In this document: one piece after another, positions 17,199 to 26,265 of the stretch
Position numbering within the stretch: position 1 is the stretch's first letter
Layout of the letters: the number at the start of each line of letters is the position of its first letter
NCBI GenBank assembly: GCA_022709365.1
Contig: JAKLIY010000031.1
Span: 1-54,082 of the forward strand
DNA length: 54,082 nt
Origin: Pseudomonadota bacterium
GTDB taxonomy: Bacteria; Pseudomonadota; Gammaproteobacteria; Competibacterales; Competibacteraceae
Direction of reading: 5' to 3'
The notes under the pieces: generated by a model
What the model was told of the DNA's origin: nothing
Seen by the model: only the letters and a program-made list of their open reading frames with translations
The model's database searches: none
Made by a program: the position numbers and the translations under genes

Positions 17199-17867
17199 TT
17201 AAACATGATGGCTGAAATCCATCCAACTGTGCGGCGTCCAGTCCGGATCGACGCCCGCGTCATCGCCGCCGGCCACGCTGAGTCCGCATTTGCGGGCGAA
17301 ATAGCGGTGAAAGGCCAGGCTGGGCGTCAGTTCCGGGTGAAATACCGTGACCAGAATCCGATCATCTTCAGCGGCGGCGATGTAATCCGCCATGGGCAGC
17401 AGGACCCGCACCCCTTCCCCGGCCCGCACGATTTTCGGGGCGCGGATAAACGTCAAGGGAATCGGTTCCCGGGCGACGGCTGGAGCCAGCGCCTCGCACT
17501 GGAAACTGTCCAGTTGACTGCCAAAAGCGTTGCGGCTGACCACAATGTCGATCAGGCCCAGACAGGGCATTTCACCGACATTCTCCCGCGCCAGCAGAAT
17601 CGCTCCGGCACAGGTGCCCCATAGCTTCAGGCCGCCGTCATACGCCTGCCGGATCGCCCGATCCAGGCCAAAAATCGCCAACAACCGTGATAAACAGGTA
17701 CTTTCGCCGCCGGGGATAATAAGGCCCGCCAGGCCCGCCAATTCGGCAGCACGTTTGACGGGCCGGGCCGCAACGCCCAATCGGCGCAAATGATCCAGAT
17801 GCTCCTGCACCCCGCCCTGCAAATCGAGGACGCCGATCACCCCGAAACCGGCGGCGGCGTGATCCAT
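17199..17867 (-). CDS. pdxT: Pyridoxal 5'-phosphate synthase glutaminase subunit PdxT
   Basis: A 222-residue class I glutamine amidotransferase that feeds ammonia to PdxS. Motifs: VIGVLDLQGGVQEHLDHL, LIIPGGESTCLSRL, the nucleophile cysteine in LWGTCAGAILLA, and the catalytic dyad in VTVFHPELTPS. The start codon overlaps the pdxS stop by one base (TAATG). The C-terminus, about 20 residues beyond the core, is longer than in Bacillus. PdxST is the DXP-independent PLP route, which is uncommon in gammaproteobacteria. Confidence 0.95.
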   Translation of the reverse strand: MDHAAAGFGVIGVLDLQGGVQEHLDHLRRLGVAARPVKRAAELAGLAGLIIPGGESTCLSRLLAIFGLDRAIRQAYDGGLKLWGTCAGAILLARENVGEMPCLGLIDIVVSRNAFGSQLDSFQCEALAPAVAREPIPLTFIRAPKIVRAGEGVRVLLPMADYIAAAEDDRILVTVFHPELTPSLAFHRYFARKCGLSVAGGDDAGVDPDWTPHSWMDFSHHV

Positions 17868-18748
17868 TACCAGCCTCGTCCCGCCAGACGTTCGTGATCA
17901 GGCATGTGGGCTACGTCTAGGCCGACCATGGGTTCGCCCAAATCCATCGACACCTCGAGCAATTGCTCAGGGTCATTGTAATAAGCGGTTGCCTTGACAA
18001 TGGCGCGGGCGCGGCGGGAGGGATCGCTGGACTTGAAGATGCCGGAACCGACGAACACGCCATCGCAGCCCAGTTGCATCATCAGCGCCGCATCGGCGGG
18101 CGTGGCGATGCCGCCGGCGGCGAAATTGACCACTGGCAACCGGCCCAGCTTTTTCACTTCCAGCGCCAGTTCATAGGGCAACCCATTCATCTTGGCGAAG
18201 GTCATGATTTCCTCAACTGGCATGGTCGCCAACTGACGGATCTCGCGGTTCATGGTGCGCATGTGCCGCACCGCTTCGACCACGTTACCGGTGCCCGCTT
18301 CACCTTTGGTGCGGATCATCGCCGCGCCCTCGGCGATGCGCCGCAGCGCTTCGCCCAGATTGCGGGCGCCGCAGACAAAGGGAATTTCAAACGGCGTCTT
18401 GTCGATATGGCATTCTTCATCGGCGGGGGTCAGCACCTCGCTCTCGTCGATGTAGTCGATCTTCAGCGCCTGCAAAATCTGTGCTTCCACAAAGTGACCA
18501 ATACGCGCCTTGGCCATGACCGGAATGGTGACGGCTTCCTTGATCGCCTTGATCAGCCCCGGATCGGACATGCGCGCCACCCCGCCCTGCTTGCGGATGT
18601 CCGCCGGCACCCGTTCCAGGGCCATGACAGCCACCGCACCGGCTTCCTGAGCAATTTGCGCCTGCTCCACATTGACCACATCCATGATGACGCCGCCCTT
18701 GAGCATTTGCGCCAATTGCGTATTCAAAAGATAACGTTTCTCTGTCAT
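17867..18748 (-). CDS. pdxS: Pyridoxal 5'-phosphate synthase subunit PdxS
   Basis: A 293-residue TIM-barrel lyase that makes PLP from ribose 5-phosphate, glyceraldehyde 3-phosphate and ammonia. Clear family blocks are [54 protein letters not shown] (catalytic lysine) and [20 protein letters not shown]. It is the first gene of the pdxST operon. No MocR-type PdxR regulator lies next to it. The 252-base gap to the divergent pdxA-like gene must hold both promoters; TTGACA at 18880-18885 is visible without a matched -10. Confidence 0.97.
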   Translation of the reverse strand: MTEKRYLLNTQLAQMLKGGVIMDVVNVEQAQIAQEAGAVAVMALERVPADIRKQGGVARMSDPGLIKAIKEAVTIPVMAKARIGHFVEAQILQALKIDYIDESEVLTPADEECHIDKTPFEIPFVCGARNLGEALRRIAEGAAMIRTKGEAGTGNVVEAVRHMRTMNREIRQLATMPVEEIMTFAKMNGLPYELALEVKKLGRLPVVNFAAGGIATPADAALMMQLGCDGVFVGSGIFKSSDPSRRARAIVKATAYYNDPEQLLEVSMDLGEPMVGLDVAHMPDHERLAGRGW

Positions 18749-19000
18749 GCTGCTGCTTACTCATTGAAATGTAGGGGAACGGCTGCCGGGTCACGCGCCG
18801 CCCGAACCATGCCGGTTCATGGAAACGGCGAAGTATATCACCATCGGTTTTAACGCCGTATGACCTCAGACCCGCCGTGTTGACAACGATTCCCCACAGC
18901 ACGGCTTTCGTCCATCGATCACAAAAGCAATTTTTCGCTATCGCATCCGGTTTATGCTATGGGTGCGATAAAACCCAACATGGTCATTTAGAGCAGGAAC

Positions 19001-20041
19001 ATGCCCAATCACGTTAAAGCTGCGCACCGTAACAGCCTCATCGGTATTCCTCTGGGCGACATTGCCGGCGTTGGCCCGGAGATCGTAGTTATGGCGCTAG
19101 CGCAACCGGCCATCTATGAAACTGCGCGACCGCTGGTCATCGGCGAGATCAGCGCCCTGCGGCGGGCGTTACGCATCACCGGGCTGAATAATATGGAAAT
19201 TCAAGTGGTCGCTGACCCCGCCGAGGGTCGTTATCAACCCGGCTGCATTGATCTGGTGGATCTGAGCAACATCGACGCCCGCTGGGCACCGTTCGGTCAG
19301 GCGCAGGCGGAAGCGGGCCGCGCCGCCCACGAATTTATCGTCAAGGCGGTAGAGTTATGCCAGGCCGGCCAAATCGACGCTCTGGCCACCACCCCGATCA
19401 ACAAGGAAGCGTTCAAAGCCGCCGGCATCCGCGATATCGGCCATACCGAACTGCTGGGCCGGCTGACCGGAACCGCTGATCCGCTGACCCTGTTCCAGGT
19501 ATTTAACCTGAAGGTGTTTTTCCTCAGTCGACACGTTTCCCTGGCCGGTGCGATCAGATTGGTCACCCGCAAGCGGGTTCTGGACTATTTGCAGCGCTGC
19601 GCCGGGGCGTTGAAGTCGCTCGGCATGTCTCGCACGCGACTGGCGGTAGCGGGACTCAATCCCCACTGTGGCGAACATGGGCTGTTCGGTCATCAGGAGA
19701 TGCGGGAACTGGAGCCGGCCATCGCCGACGCCCGCGCTTTGGGCCTCGATGTCGTCGGCCCCATCGCCGCCGATTCCGTGTTCCATCTGGCCCGCGAAGG
19801 CGCGTTCGACGCGGTGCTATCGCTCTACCATGACCAGGGACATATTGCGACCAAGATGGTGGACTTTTACCGCACGATTGCGATCACCATCGGCCTGCCC
19901 TTCATCCGCACATCCGTCGATCACGGCACGGCCTTCAATCTGGCCGGCTCCGGCCAGGCCAATCCGTTGAGCATGGTGGAAGCGATCCGGCTGGCAGCGG
20001 CGTATGCGCCGAATTATCAGGAAGTAGCGAATAGTGACTAG
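19001..20041 (+). CDS. PdxA-family dehydrogenase (PdxA2-like)
   Basis: A 346-residue NAD-dependent metal enzyme of the PdxA family. Start region: [15 protein letters not shown]. Metal histidines are seen in [20 protein letters not shown] and [13 protein letters not shown]. The family includes 4-hydroxythreonine-4-phosphate dehydrogenase (PdxA) and 4-phospho-D-threonate/erythronate dehydrogenase (PdxA2). Because the divergent pdxST operon already makes PLP without PdxA, a PdxA2-type catabolic role is more likely, but no DUF1537 kinase partner lies beside it. GAGCAGGA precedes the ATG. It ends 25 bases from cbiO, convergently. Confidence 0.85.
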   Translation: MPNHVKAAHRNSLIGIPLGDIAGVGPEIVVMALAQPAIYETARPLVIGEISALRRALRITGLNNMEIQVVADPAEGRYQPGCIDLVDLSNIDARWAPFGQAQAEAGRAAHEFIVKAVELCQAGQIDALATTPINKEAFKAAGIRDIGHTELLGRLTGTADPLTLFQVFNLKVFFLSRHVSLAGAIRLVTRKRVLDYLQRCAGALKSLGMSRTRLAVAGLNPHCGEHGLFGHQEMRELEPAIADARALGLDVVGPIAADSVFHLAREGAFDAVLSLYHDQGHIATKMVDFYRTIAITIGLPFIRTSVDHGTAFNLAGSGQANPLSMVEAIRLAAAYAPNYQEVANSD

Positions 20042-20066
20042 CGAGTCAGGGTTTTTCCCTGCTTCC

Positions 20067-20891
20067 CTATCTCCGTTCCCGCAGCAGCAGCAATAATGCT
20101 TCCCGAGACCGGGGCAGCGATTCGGCATCCATGCCCAGCGCTTGCGCAACTTCCAGCAGCAGCGGCGGACGCAACCGCGCCCGATGCAGCAATTCCCGAT
20201 TGCCCAGCACTGCCGACGTCTCGCCCTGCATCCGCACGGTTCCCTCGTAAAAGACTGCCACTTCATCCGCCCAGCTATAGGCCAGTTCCACATCGTGGGT
20301 GGAAAATATCAGAGTGGCGCCGGCCTCGTGCAATTGTCGCAGGACCCCCAGCAAGTGCGTCACTCCATGAGAATCCAGGCCGGCAGTCGGCTCGTCCAGC
20401 ACCAGCATCTCCGGGCGCATCGCCAGAATGCCGGCAATGGCGACCCGTTTTTTCTGGCCAAAACTGAGGGTATGCGTCGCCCGTTGCGCCAACGGAGTGA
20501 TTCGCAACGCCTCCAGCGCCTCGCTCACCCGCTCGCGGGTCTCCGCTGCGGAGAGACCCAGATTCAACGGCCCAAAGGACACGTCCTGTTCCACGGTGGC
20601 GGCGAACAACTGATCATCCGGCTCTTGCAACACCAGCCCGACCCGTCGCCGCCAGCGAATGAGTGAACGGCGGTCATACCCCGCCGGCTGGCCTTCTATC
20701 CGCACTTCGCCGCTTGTCGGACGGAAGGTGCCGTTCAGATGCAACAACAACGTGGTTTTGCCAGAACCGTTCGCGCCGAGAATGGCCAGCCTTCGTCCCT
20801 TCTGGACCTGCAAATTCAGATCACGCAGGGCGACCACGCCCCCCGGATAGCGGTACTCCAGACGGTCAACCGCCAGCAGCGGCACCGTCAT
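20067..20891 (-). CDS. cbiO: Cobalt ECF transporter ATPase CbiO
   Basis: A 274-residue ABC ATPase from ATG 20891. Walker A is GANGSGKTTLLLHLN, Q-loop GLVLQEPDDQLF, signature TLSFGQKKRVAIAGILAM, Walker B MLVLDEPTAGLD, and switch FSTHDVELAYSW. LQEPDDQLFAATVEQDVSFGP is typical of ECF-type A components. It powers the CbiMNQ cobalt importer encoded upstream, overlapping cbiQ by 4 bases. In-frame sequence upstream of 20891 lies inside cbiQ and is not used. Confidence 0.95.
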   Translation of the reverse strand: MTVPLLAVDRLEYRYPGGVVALRDLNLQVQKGRRLAILGANGSGKTTLLLHLNGTFRPTSGEVRIEGQPAGYDRRSLIRWRRRVGLVLQEPDDQLFAATVEQDVSFGPLNLGLSAAETRERVSEALEALRITPLAQRATHTLSFGQKKRVAIAGILAMRPEMLVLDEPTAGLDSHGVTHLLGVLRQLHEAGATLIFSTHDVELAYSWADEVAVFYEGTVRMQGETSAVLGNRELLHRARLRPPLLLEVAQALGMDAESLPRSREALLLLLRERR

Positions 20892-21637
20892 GGCGCCTCG
20901 TGCGCCAGCAGACCAAGCAGACCGACGCAGCTCACCAGCGCCATCGCCGCCGCCAGCCGCGGCCATGACAAGGAACGCTCCGGTGTCAATACCCGCAACT
21001 CACCGGTGTAGCCCCGCGCCGCCAGCCCGATCTCCAGTCGCCGCGCCCGATCCAGCCCTCGCTGGAAGAGATTGCCCGCCAACAGTCCGGTGGAGTGCAG
21101 GCTGCGATCAAACCGGGCATAACCCAAGCGCGCCGCCTGCGCCTGATAACCGGTCAACGCCCGCTCGGCAAAGACAAAAATCAGCCGGTACATCAGTAAA
21201 ATCAGTTCAACTAGGCTGGCCGGCGTTCCCATCCGCCGCAGCAACGGCGCCCAATCGACCAGCGGCGTGGTCAAGGTCAAAAACGCCAGGCAACTGACCG
21301 CCGCCAGCGCCCGCACCGTCGTCTCCAACGCCAACCACGCGCCATCCGGGGAAATATGCAGATTCACTCCCCCGATGAAACTGACGGACACTGCCAGAAA
21401 CGGTGCGCCAGCCAACAGGAAGGCGGCGGGAACCGCCATCACCGTCCAAAAAGCGTGTAGCGGTACGCCCGCGCCCTGCACCGTCGCCAGCGCGGTCAGC
21501 AACACAACCAGCGGCCCGGTGGTCAGCGGCGGTAGCAACAAAGTCAACAGCAGGAGGCTGAACGCCGGCAACAGCTTCTCCACCGGATGCCGGTTACGCC
21601 AGCGATTAGTCCAGGCGTAATGATCAATCGCCCGCAT
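20888..21637 (-). CDS. cbiQ: Cobalt ECF transporter T component CbiQ
   Basis: A 249-residue membrane protein from ATG 21637. It shows several hydrophobic segments and the coupling motifs of T components: YQAQAARLGYARFDRSL, then LFQRGLDRARRLEIGLAARG (ARG box). It couples CbiO ATP hydrolysis to the substrate-binding CbiM. It overlaps cbiN by 14 bases and cbiO by 4, so the four genes are one translational unit. Confidence 0.94.
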   Translation of the reverse strand: MRAIDHYAWTNRWRNRHPVEKLLPAFSLLLLTLLLPPLTTGPLVVLLTALATVQGAGVPLHAFWTVMAVPAAFLLAGAPFLAVSVSFIGGVNLHISPDGAWLALETTVRALAAVSCLAFLTLTTPLVDWAPLLRRMGTPASLVELILLMYRLIFVFAERALTGYQAQAARLGYARFDRSLHSTGLLAGNLFQRGLDRARRLEIGLAARGYTGELRVLTPERSLSWPRLAAAMALVSCVGLLGLLAHEAP

Positions 21638-21929
21638 CAGGGCGCTTCTGCCGACCGTGCGCCTGACCGCGCCGAAATCCGAGGTAATAGCCCAACACGC
21701 CAGCACCCAGTGCCGCCTGCAGGGCGAATAAACCACTCGCGATTTCCGCTGGCGGTTCCCAGAGCAACTCGAACCAGGGCTGATAGTCCGGGTTTAACGC
21801 TGTCACGGCTTCCATCGCCTGACCGTCAGTGCCAGCAAACTCCGCGTCTTCCTGGCGACTGCCAATCAACACCGAACCGACAGCCAGCATCGCCGCCAGA
21901 ACTAACAACCCACCATTGCGCGCTTTCAT
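21624..21929 (-). CDS. cbiN: Cobalt transport protein CbiN
   Basis: A 101-residue small protein with an N-terminal and a C-terminal membrane segment, flanking a short periplasmic loop with [12 protein letters not shown] and [20 protein letters not shown], both typical of CbiN. CbiN is required with CbiM for cobalt uptake. It overlaps cbiM and cbiQ by 4 and 14 bases. Confidence 0.93.
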   Translation of the reverse strand: MKARNGGLLVLAAMLAVGSVLIGSRQEDAEFAGTDGQAMEAVTALNPDYQPWFELLWEPPAEIASGLFALQAALGAGVLGYYLGFRRGQAHGRQKRPDAGD

Positions 21930-22612
21930 GAACGGCCCTCCGTCGCCAGGGCTTGCGGCGGGAACTTGAGGTTTTGCAACTCCTCGCCGCTGTATTCCCG
22001 CAGGAAATTGACAATCACCACCGTCAGCAGCCCTTCAATGACCGCCAGTGGCAACTGGGTTGGGGCGAACACGCTGGCGAATTTGATAAACGATCCAGCG
22101 ATCCCGCTGACCGGATCGGGGAAAGCGAGTGCCAGTTGCCCCGCTGTGGTCAGATAGGTCGCCCAGTCGCCGAGCATCGCCGCCAGAAAGACGCTCAAGG
22201 CCAACGGCGCTCCCAACTGCTGCGTACCGCGCAACACCGCATACGCTATCCAGGGGCCGACAATCGCCATCGAGAACACATTCGCGCCCAGCGTGGTGAT
22301 CCCGCCATGCGCCAGCAGCAAGGTCTGAAAGAGCAGAACCAGGGTTCCCATGAGCGCCATCACCGAGGGGCCAAACAAAATCGCTCCCAAACCCGTCCCG
22401 GTCGCATGAGAGCAACTCCCGGTCACCGATGGCAGCTTGAGCGCCGACAGCAAAAAAGCAAAGGCCCCCGAAGCCGCCAGCAGCAACTTGATTTGCGGCT
22501 GATCCTGCATCAATCGGTGAACGCGACGGGCGCTGACGACGACGAACGGCAAGGCGAGGGCCGTCCACGCTGCAGCGTGTAGCGGCGGCAAAAAACCTTC
22601 GGTGATATGCAT
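21926..22612 (-). CDS. cbiM: Cobalt ECF transporter S component CbiM
   Basis: A 228-residue polytopic protein beginning [16 protein letters not shown] at ATG 22612; the conserved N-terminal M-H-x-x-E-G-F segment is a metal-binding hallmark of CbiM. Further blocks are [20 protein letters not shown] and [27 protein letters not shown] stands just upstream. Longer in-frame starts would run into the riboswitch and are rejected. As first gene of cbiMNQO it is the gene directly controlled by the cobalamin riboswitch. Confidence 0.95.
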   Translation of the reverse strand: MHITEGFLPPLHAAAWTALALPFVVVSARRVHRLMQDQPQIKLLLAASGAFAFLLSALKLPSVTGSCSHATGTGLGAILFGPSVMALMGTLVLLFQTLLLAHGGITTLGANVFSMAIVGPWIAYAVLRGTQQLGAPLALSVFLAAMLGDWATYLTTAGQLALAFPDPVSGIAGSFIKFASVFAPTQLPLAVIEGLLTVVIVNFLREYSGEELQNLKFPPQALATEGRS

Positions 22613-22754
22613 GAAGGAGAATCTCCCCTGGTTCTGGAGCGGCAGGTTCAGGGGAAGGCGTCTTGAGGATCGGCGACTGCGACAGGTTCGCAGCGCATAC
22701 TCGGCAGGAGACCGTTCCGCAACCCCGGAGCGCCCCGCCCGGAAATACGTGGAT

Positions 22755-22960
22755 GGACAACATCGGCAGGTCTCCTGGCTCACAGGTTCTCGTCGCTCGC
22801 CCAGCCTTCCCAGCCTGATCGGCCAGTGGCGCGCGGGGGGCGCGACTCGCTGTTTACAGTTGCGGGGGCAGCTCTGGAATGGACGGCTCCATCGCCGCTC
22901 CACCAGATTCCCTTTTCATCCCCATCCGGCTGAATGCCTTTGGGGAACCCATGTTGTTTA
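22755..22960 (-). promoter_or_regulatory. Cobalamin riboswitch upstream of cbiMNQO
   Basis: On the minus strand the B12 box AGCCAGGAGACCTGCC is complete at 22765-22780. Upstream of it stand the other cobalamin-aptamer elements: AAAGGGAATCTGGTG, then GCTGCCCCCGCAACTGTAA, and the stem GCGCCCCCCGCGCGCC. The aptamer boundaries given are approximate. About 140 bases separate the B12 box from the cbiM start and should hold the expression platform. The expected effect is to switch off cobalt import when cobalamin is plentiful. The region 22961-23186 beyond it shows no gene. Confidence 0.93.
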
Positions 22961-23186
22961 TAAGGGGATGATGCTAACGCCCGGCAGGTCATGGCGTCAA
23001 GGAGCGGTCTGGGCGCCTCAGTGACCTTCCCCACTTGTCAGGAGCTTTTTAGACTATGCGCTTGCAAGATTTTTCGTTACGCTTTCCCTGGTTCATCGCT
23101 GACCCTGAATGCGCAAAATTGCTCAATCTTTCCCGAAAACCACTGGCTGCATCCGCAATTGACCTACGCTGGTACCGGAATTTTTC

Positions 23187-23588
23187 ATGAATGAGAAACG
23201 CCTGCTGATTGTCGATGATGAACCCGCGTTCGGCGAGTTCGTCCGTCAGGTCGCCCTGACGCTGGGCTATGAAGTGAAAGTTGCTACCGACGGCCAAGCC
23301 TGTCAGGAATGCTATCCTGCTTTCCAGCCCACCACGATCATGCTCGACATGGTGATGCCCGACATGGACGGCAATGAACTATTGCTCTGGTTGCTGCAAC
23401 AAGGTTACTCGGCGGATCTCGTCATCACCACCGGCTACAACCCGGATTACGCCAGCGATGCGAAAACTCTGGCGGAGTTCAACGGACTGCGCACCGTGAC
23501 CACTCTGGTCAAACCTTTCAGTCTGGCCCGGTTACGCACCCTGCTCAGCGGCCATCTTCACGCCACGACCGACCCAGCGGCGCGGTAA
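23187..23588 (+). CDS. Stand-alone receiver-domain response regulator
   Basis: A 133-residue single REC domain with no output domain. LLIVDDEPAFGEF holds the acidic pair, TIMLDMVMPDMDG the phospho-acceptor aspartate near residue 52, DLVITTGYN the conserved threonine, and TTLVKPFSLARL the lysine. It is followed 16 bases later by the first of two hybrid kinases and is the probable phosphotransfer partner in that relay, or the adaptor to another protein. ATG 23187 and ATG 23191 overlap in different frames; only 23187 is in frame. Confidence 0.9.
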   Translation: MNEKRLLIVDDEPAFGEFVRQVALTLGYEVKVATDGQACQECYPAFQPTTIMLDMVMPDMDGNELLLWLLQQGYSADLVITTGYNPDYASDAKTLAEFNGLRTVTTLVKPFSLARLRTLLSGHLHATTDPAAR

Positions 23589-23604
23589 CAAGCATTCGCA
23601 TTCC

Positions 23605-26265
23605 ATGAACTCCCCCTCCCGAAAGGTTGAACGCGCCGCAAAAAAGCGCCCATTGCACCGACAACTGCTGCGATCTCACCTGTCCGTGGCGCTGGTCGGC
23701 ATCATCATTTTACTGGCTGCCCTGATCTCCACCTACGAGTTGCGTAACCGGGTCGTTCTGCTGGCCAGTGAAGGGGCGCCCTTGGCCCAATCCTCTCTGC
23801 GCGTGCTGGCCGGAGTACAATACTCCATGGCCAGCTTGCGCGGCTGGGTCAGCCTAGGCGATCCGCACTTTCTGCAGGACTGGCGCCAGGCCTGGGATCA
23901 GGAAATTCAACCGGCAGTCGTCACTTTGACCCAGTGCCAGCGCTTGTCCGCCCAAACCTGCATTCTGGAGCGCCTGCAGGAACTGCAGGCGCTGCTGGCC
24001 GAGTTGCGGGACGTCCAACAGCGCGTGCAGGATGCGGTAACCCCTGACCCCTTCCCGCAAGCGGTGGCAGAACCTGTCGACCCCCTCGCCTTGCAACGCA
24101 TGACCCTGGAAGCCGACCCCCTCGCTGACCGGGTCATCGCTCTCGCCACCGCGCTGGTCGCTGAAGCCGAGGCGCGCTTCGTCCGAGACGCCGCCGCCGC
24201 CCAGTTCGCCACCATCGCCACCATCTCGATTCTGATCACCACCGCGCTGGCCATGCTGATCGTCGCTTACCTGATGTCCCGGAACCGCGCCCGTTCCCTG
24301 GCCCGTCCCATCGCCGCGCTGGCCGACGCCACCCGGCGCTTGGAGGGCGGTTATCCAACCGATGATCTCCCGATCCGCCGCAATGATGAACTGGGCGAAC
24401 TCACCCGTGCGTTCAACCACATGCGCGCCACGATTCAACAGGCGCAGGCCGAACTGCGCGAAGCCAATGCCCTGCTGGAAAAACGGGTGATCGAACGCAC
24501 CACGCAACTCGCCATGACCAACGCCTCCCTGATCCAGGAGATCGAATTCCGCAACCAGACGGAAAAAGCCTTGCGGGAAAGTGAAGTGCGGATCCGCGCC
24601 ATGACCCGGGCCATTCCCGATCTGGTGTTCGTGGTGGATGCCGCTGGTCGCTATCGCGAAGTGCTAGCCGCCGGACGGGAATGGGAAACTCACCGGATTA
24701 CCCCGATCCAGGGCCGCTTCACCGCCGAGGCGCAACTTCATGAAACTCGCCAACGCCGGGAATTCCTGAGTGGATCGCGCACGAGCGTTGCATCCGGGAT
24801 CATTCCCATCCGTGGTAAACTGCTCAGTGAGGTTCATTCTTCAGAAATGGCCGAGTTCCTTCTCGGCATCATCCACCGGGCGCTGGAAACCCGGCAAATT
24901 CAGGTCGCTGAATACGAACTGGCCACCACCTCGGGACTGCGCTGGTTTGAATCGCGCACCGCGCCGCTGGACCTACCGCTGGTCGATCAGCGCTCAGCCA
25001 TCATCAATCGTGCGCAGCTCAGCCTGTTTGAACTGCCCGAAGGCCCGCCAGTGGAAAAGTTGGCGGCCATTGTCGTCGCCCGCGACATCACCAACCGCAA
25101 ACAGGCGGAAACTCAACTCCGGCAAGCCCAGAAAATGCAGGCCATCGGCCAGCTCACTGGCGGCATCGCCCATGATTTCAATAACCTGCTCGCCGTCATC
25201 ATGGGCAATCTGGAATTGCTGCATGAGCAGTTAGTGGTTCACCCCCGGCTGTACGAGTTGGCGCTGCAAGCGTTGCGGGCAGTGGATCGGGGCGCGGCGC
25301 TCACCCGGCGGCTGTTGGTCTTCGCCCGCCGCCAGCCCCTGCAAGCGCAACCGACCGATCTCAATAAATTGGTGCTGGGCATGATTGAGCTGATCCGCCG
25401 CACTCTGGGTGCTACGATCCAGATTCAAACAGTCCTAGCGCCCGATCTGGAGCAAACCTGCATCGATTCCGACCAGTTTGAAAGCACCCTGCTCAATCTG
25501 GTCATCAACGCCCGTGACGCCATGCCGCAAGCCGGACGCCTGGTGTTGGAAACCACCAATGCGACTCTCGACGAGGATTATGCCGCGACCCATCAGGATG
25601 TGCGGCCCGGTGCCTATGTGGTGCTCACCGTCAGCGATTCCGGCGCCGGTATGGCACCCGAAGTGCTGGAGCGGGCCTTTGAACCGTTCTTCACCACCAA
25701 GGAAACCAGTAAGGGCAGCGGTCTGGGTTTGAGTATGGTCTACGGTCTGGTCAAGCAATCCGGTGGCCACGTCACCATTTACAGCGAACCGGGCCGAGGT
25801 ACCACGGTGCGGCTGTACTTGCCGCGAATTCATGCTGAAACCCAAGCAACGCTGGAGCCACCCATCGCCAATCCCTCGTTCGAGGGCCACGGCGAAAAAA
25901 TTCTAGTCGTTGAGGACGACGTCGATGTCTGCCTGTTCGCCGTCAAGGCCTTGCACAGCCTCGGTTATGAAACCTGCCAGGCGGGCGATGCCAAAACCGC
26001 GCTCGAAATTCTCGACACAACTCCCCACATCGCTCTGCTCTTTACCGACATCGTGCTGCCCGGCGACAGGGATGGGGTGCATCTGGCTACCGAGGTCGTG
26101 CGCCGCCGACCCGGCCTGCCAATTCTGTTCACCTCCGGCTATACCGAACACATGCTGGTCAGCGGTGGCGAACTGGTGGAAGGCATGGAAATGCTGGCCA
26201 AGCCTTATCGCAAGGCCGAACTGGCTGGTAAGCTGCGCACGTTGCTGAACCGGCGTAAATCCTGA
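23605..26265 (+). CDS. Hybrid histidine kinase with periplasmic sensor, HAMP, PAS and receiver
   Basis: An 886-residue membrane sensor. TM1 is at about 27-46, with a roughly 155-residue periplasmic helical domain, TM2 about 203-222 and HAMP about 225-280. A coiled coil leads to a PAS-like region with [19 protein letters not shown]. The H-box is [20 protein letters not shown], histidine near 523. ATPase boxes are [20 protein letters not shown] and [15 protein letters not shown]-terminal REC has [11 protein letters not shown] and the aspartate in [14 protein letters not shown] near 815. The ligand is unknown. The PAS region carries about 35 more residues than its neighbour copy. It overlaps the next gene by one base (TGATG). 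Confidence 0.92.
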   Translation: MNSPSRKVERAAKKRPLHRQLLRSHLSVALVGIIILLAALISTYELRNRVVLLASEGAPLAQSSLRVLAGVQYSMASLRGWVSLGDPHFLQDWRQAWDQEIQPAVVTLTQCQRLSAQTCILERLQELQALLAELRDVQQRVQDAVTPDPFPQAVAEPVDPLALQRMTLEADPLADRVIALATALVAEAEARFVRDAAAAQFATIATISILITTALAMLIVAYLMSRNRARSLARPIAALADATRRLEGGYPTDDLPIRRNDELGELTRAFNHMRATIQQAQAELREANALLEKRVIERTTQLAMTNASLIQEIEFRNQTEKALRESEVRIRAMTRAIPDLVFVVDAAGRYREVLAAGREWETHRITPIQGRFTAEAQLHETRQRREFLSGSRTSVASGIIPIRGKLLSEVHSSEMAEFLLGIIHRALETRQIQVAEYELATTSGLRWFESRTAPLDLPLVDQRSAIINRAQLSLFELPEGPPVEKLAAIVVARDITNRKQAETQLRQAQKMQAIGQLTGGIAHDFNNLLAVIMGNLELLHEQLVVHPRLYELALQALRAVDRGAALTRRLLVFARRQPLQAQPTDLNKLVLGMIELIRRTLGATIQIQTVLAPDLEQTCIDSDQFESTLLNLVINARDAMPQAGRLVLETTNATLDEDYAATHQDVRPGAYVVLTVSDSGAGMAPEVLERAFEPFFTTKETSKGSGLGLSMVYGLVKQSGGHVTIYSEPGRGTTVRLYLPRIHAETQATLEPPIANPSFEGHGEKILVVEDDVDVCLFAVKALHSLGYETCQAGDAKTALEILDTTPHIALLFTDIVLPGDRDGVHLATEVVRRRPGLPILFTSGYTEHMLVSGGELVEGMEMLAKPYRKAELAGKLRTLLNRRKS

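Noticed and set aside
17963..18853. Open frame of 296 codons antisense to pdxS
   Set aside because: pdxS is unmistakable; the antisense product is a His-rich shadow.
22613..22903. Upstream in-frame extension of cbiM
   Set aside because: It translates the riboswitch; CbiM proteins begin at the conserved MHI-E-G-F start at 22612.
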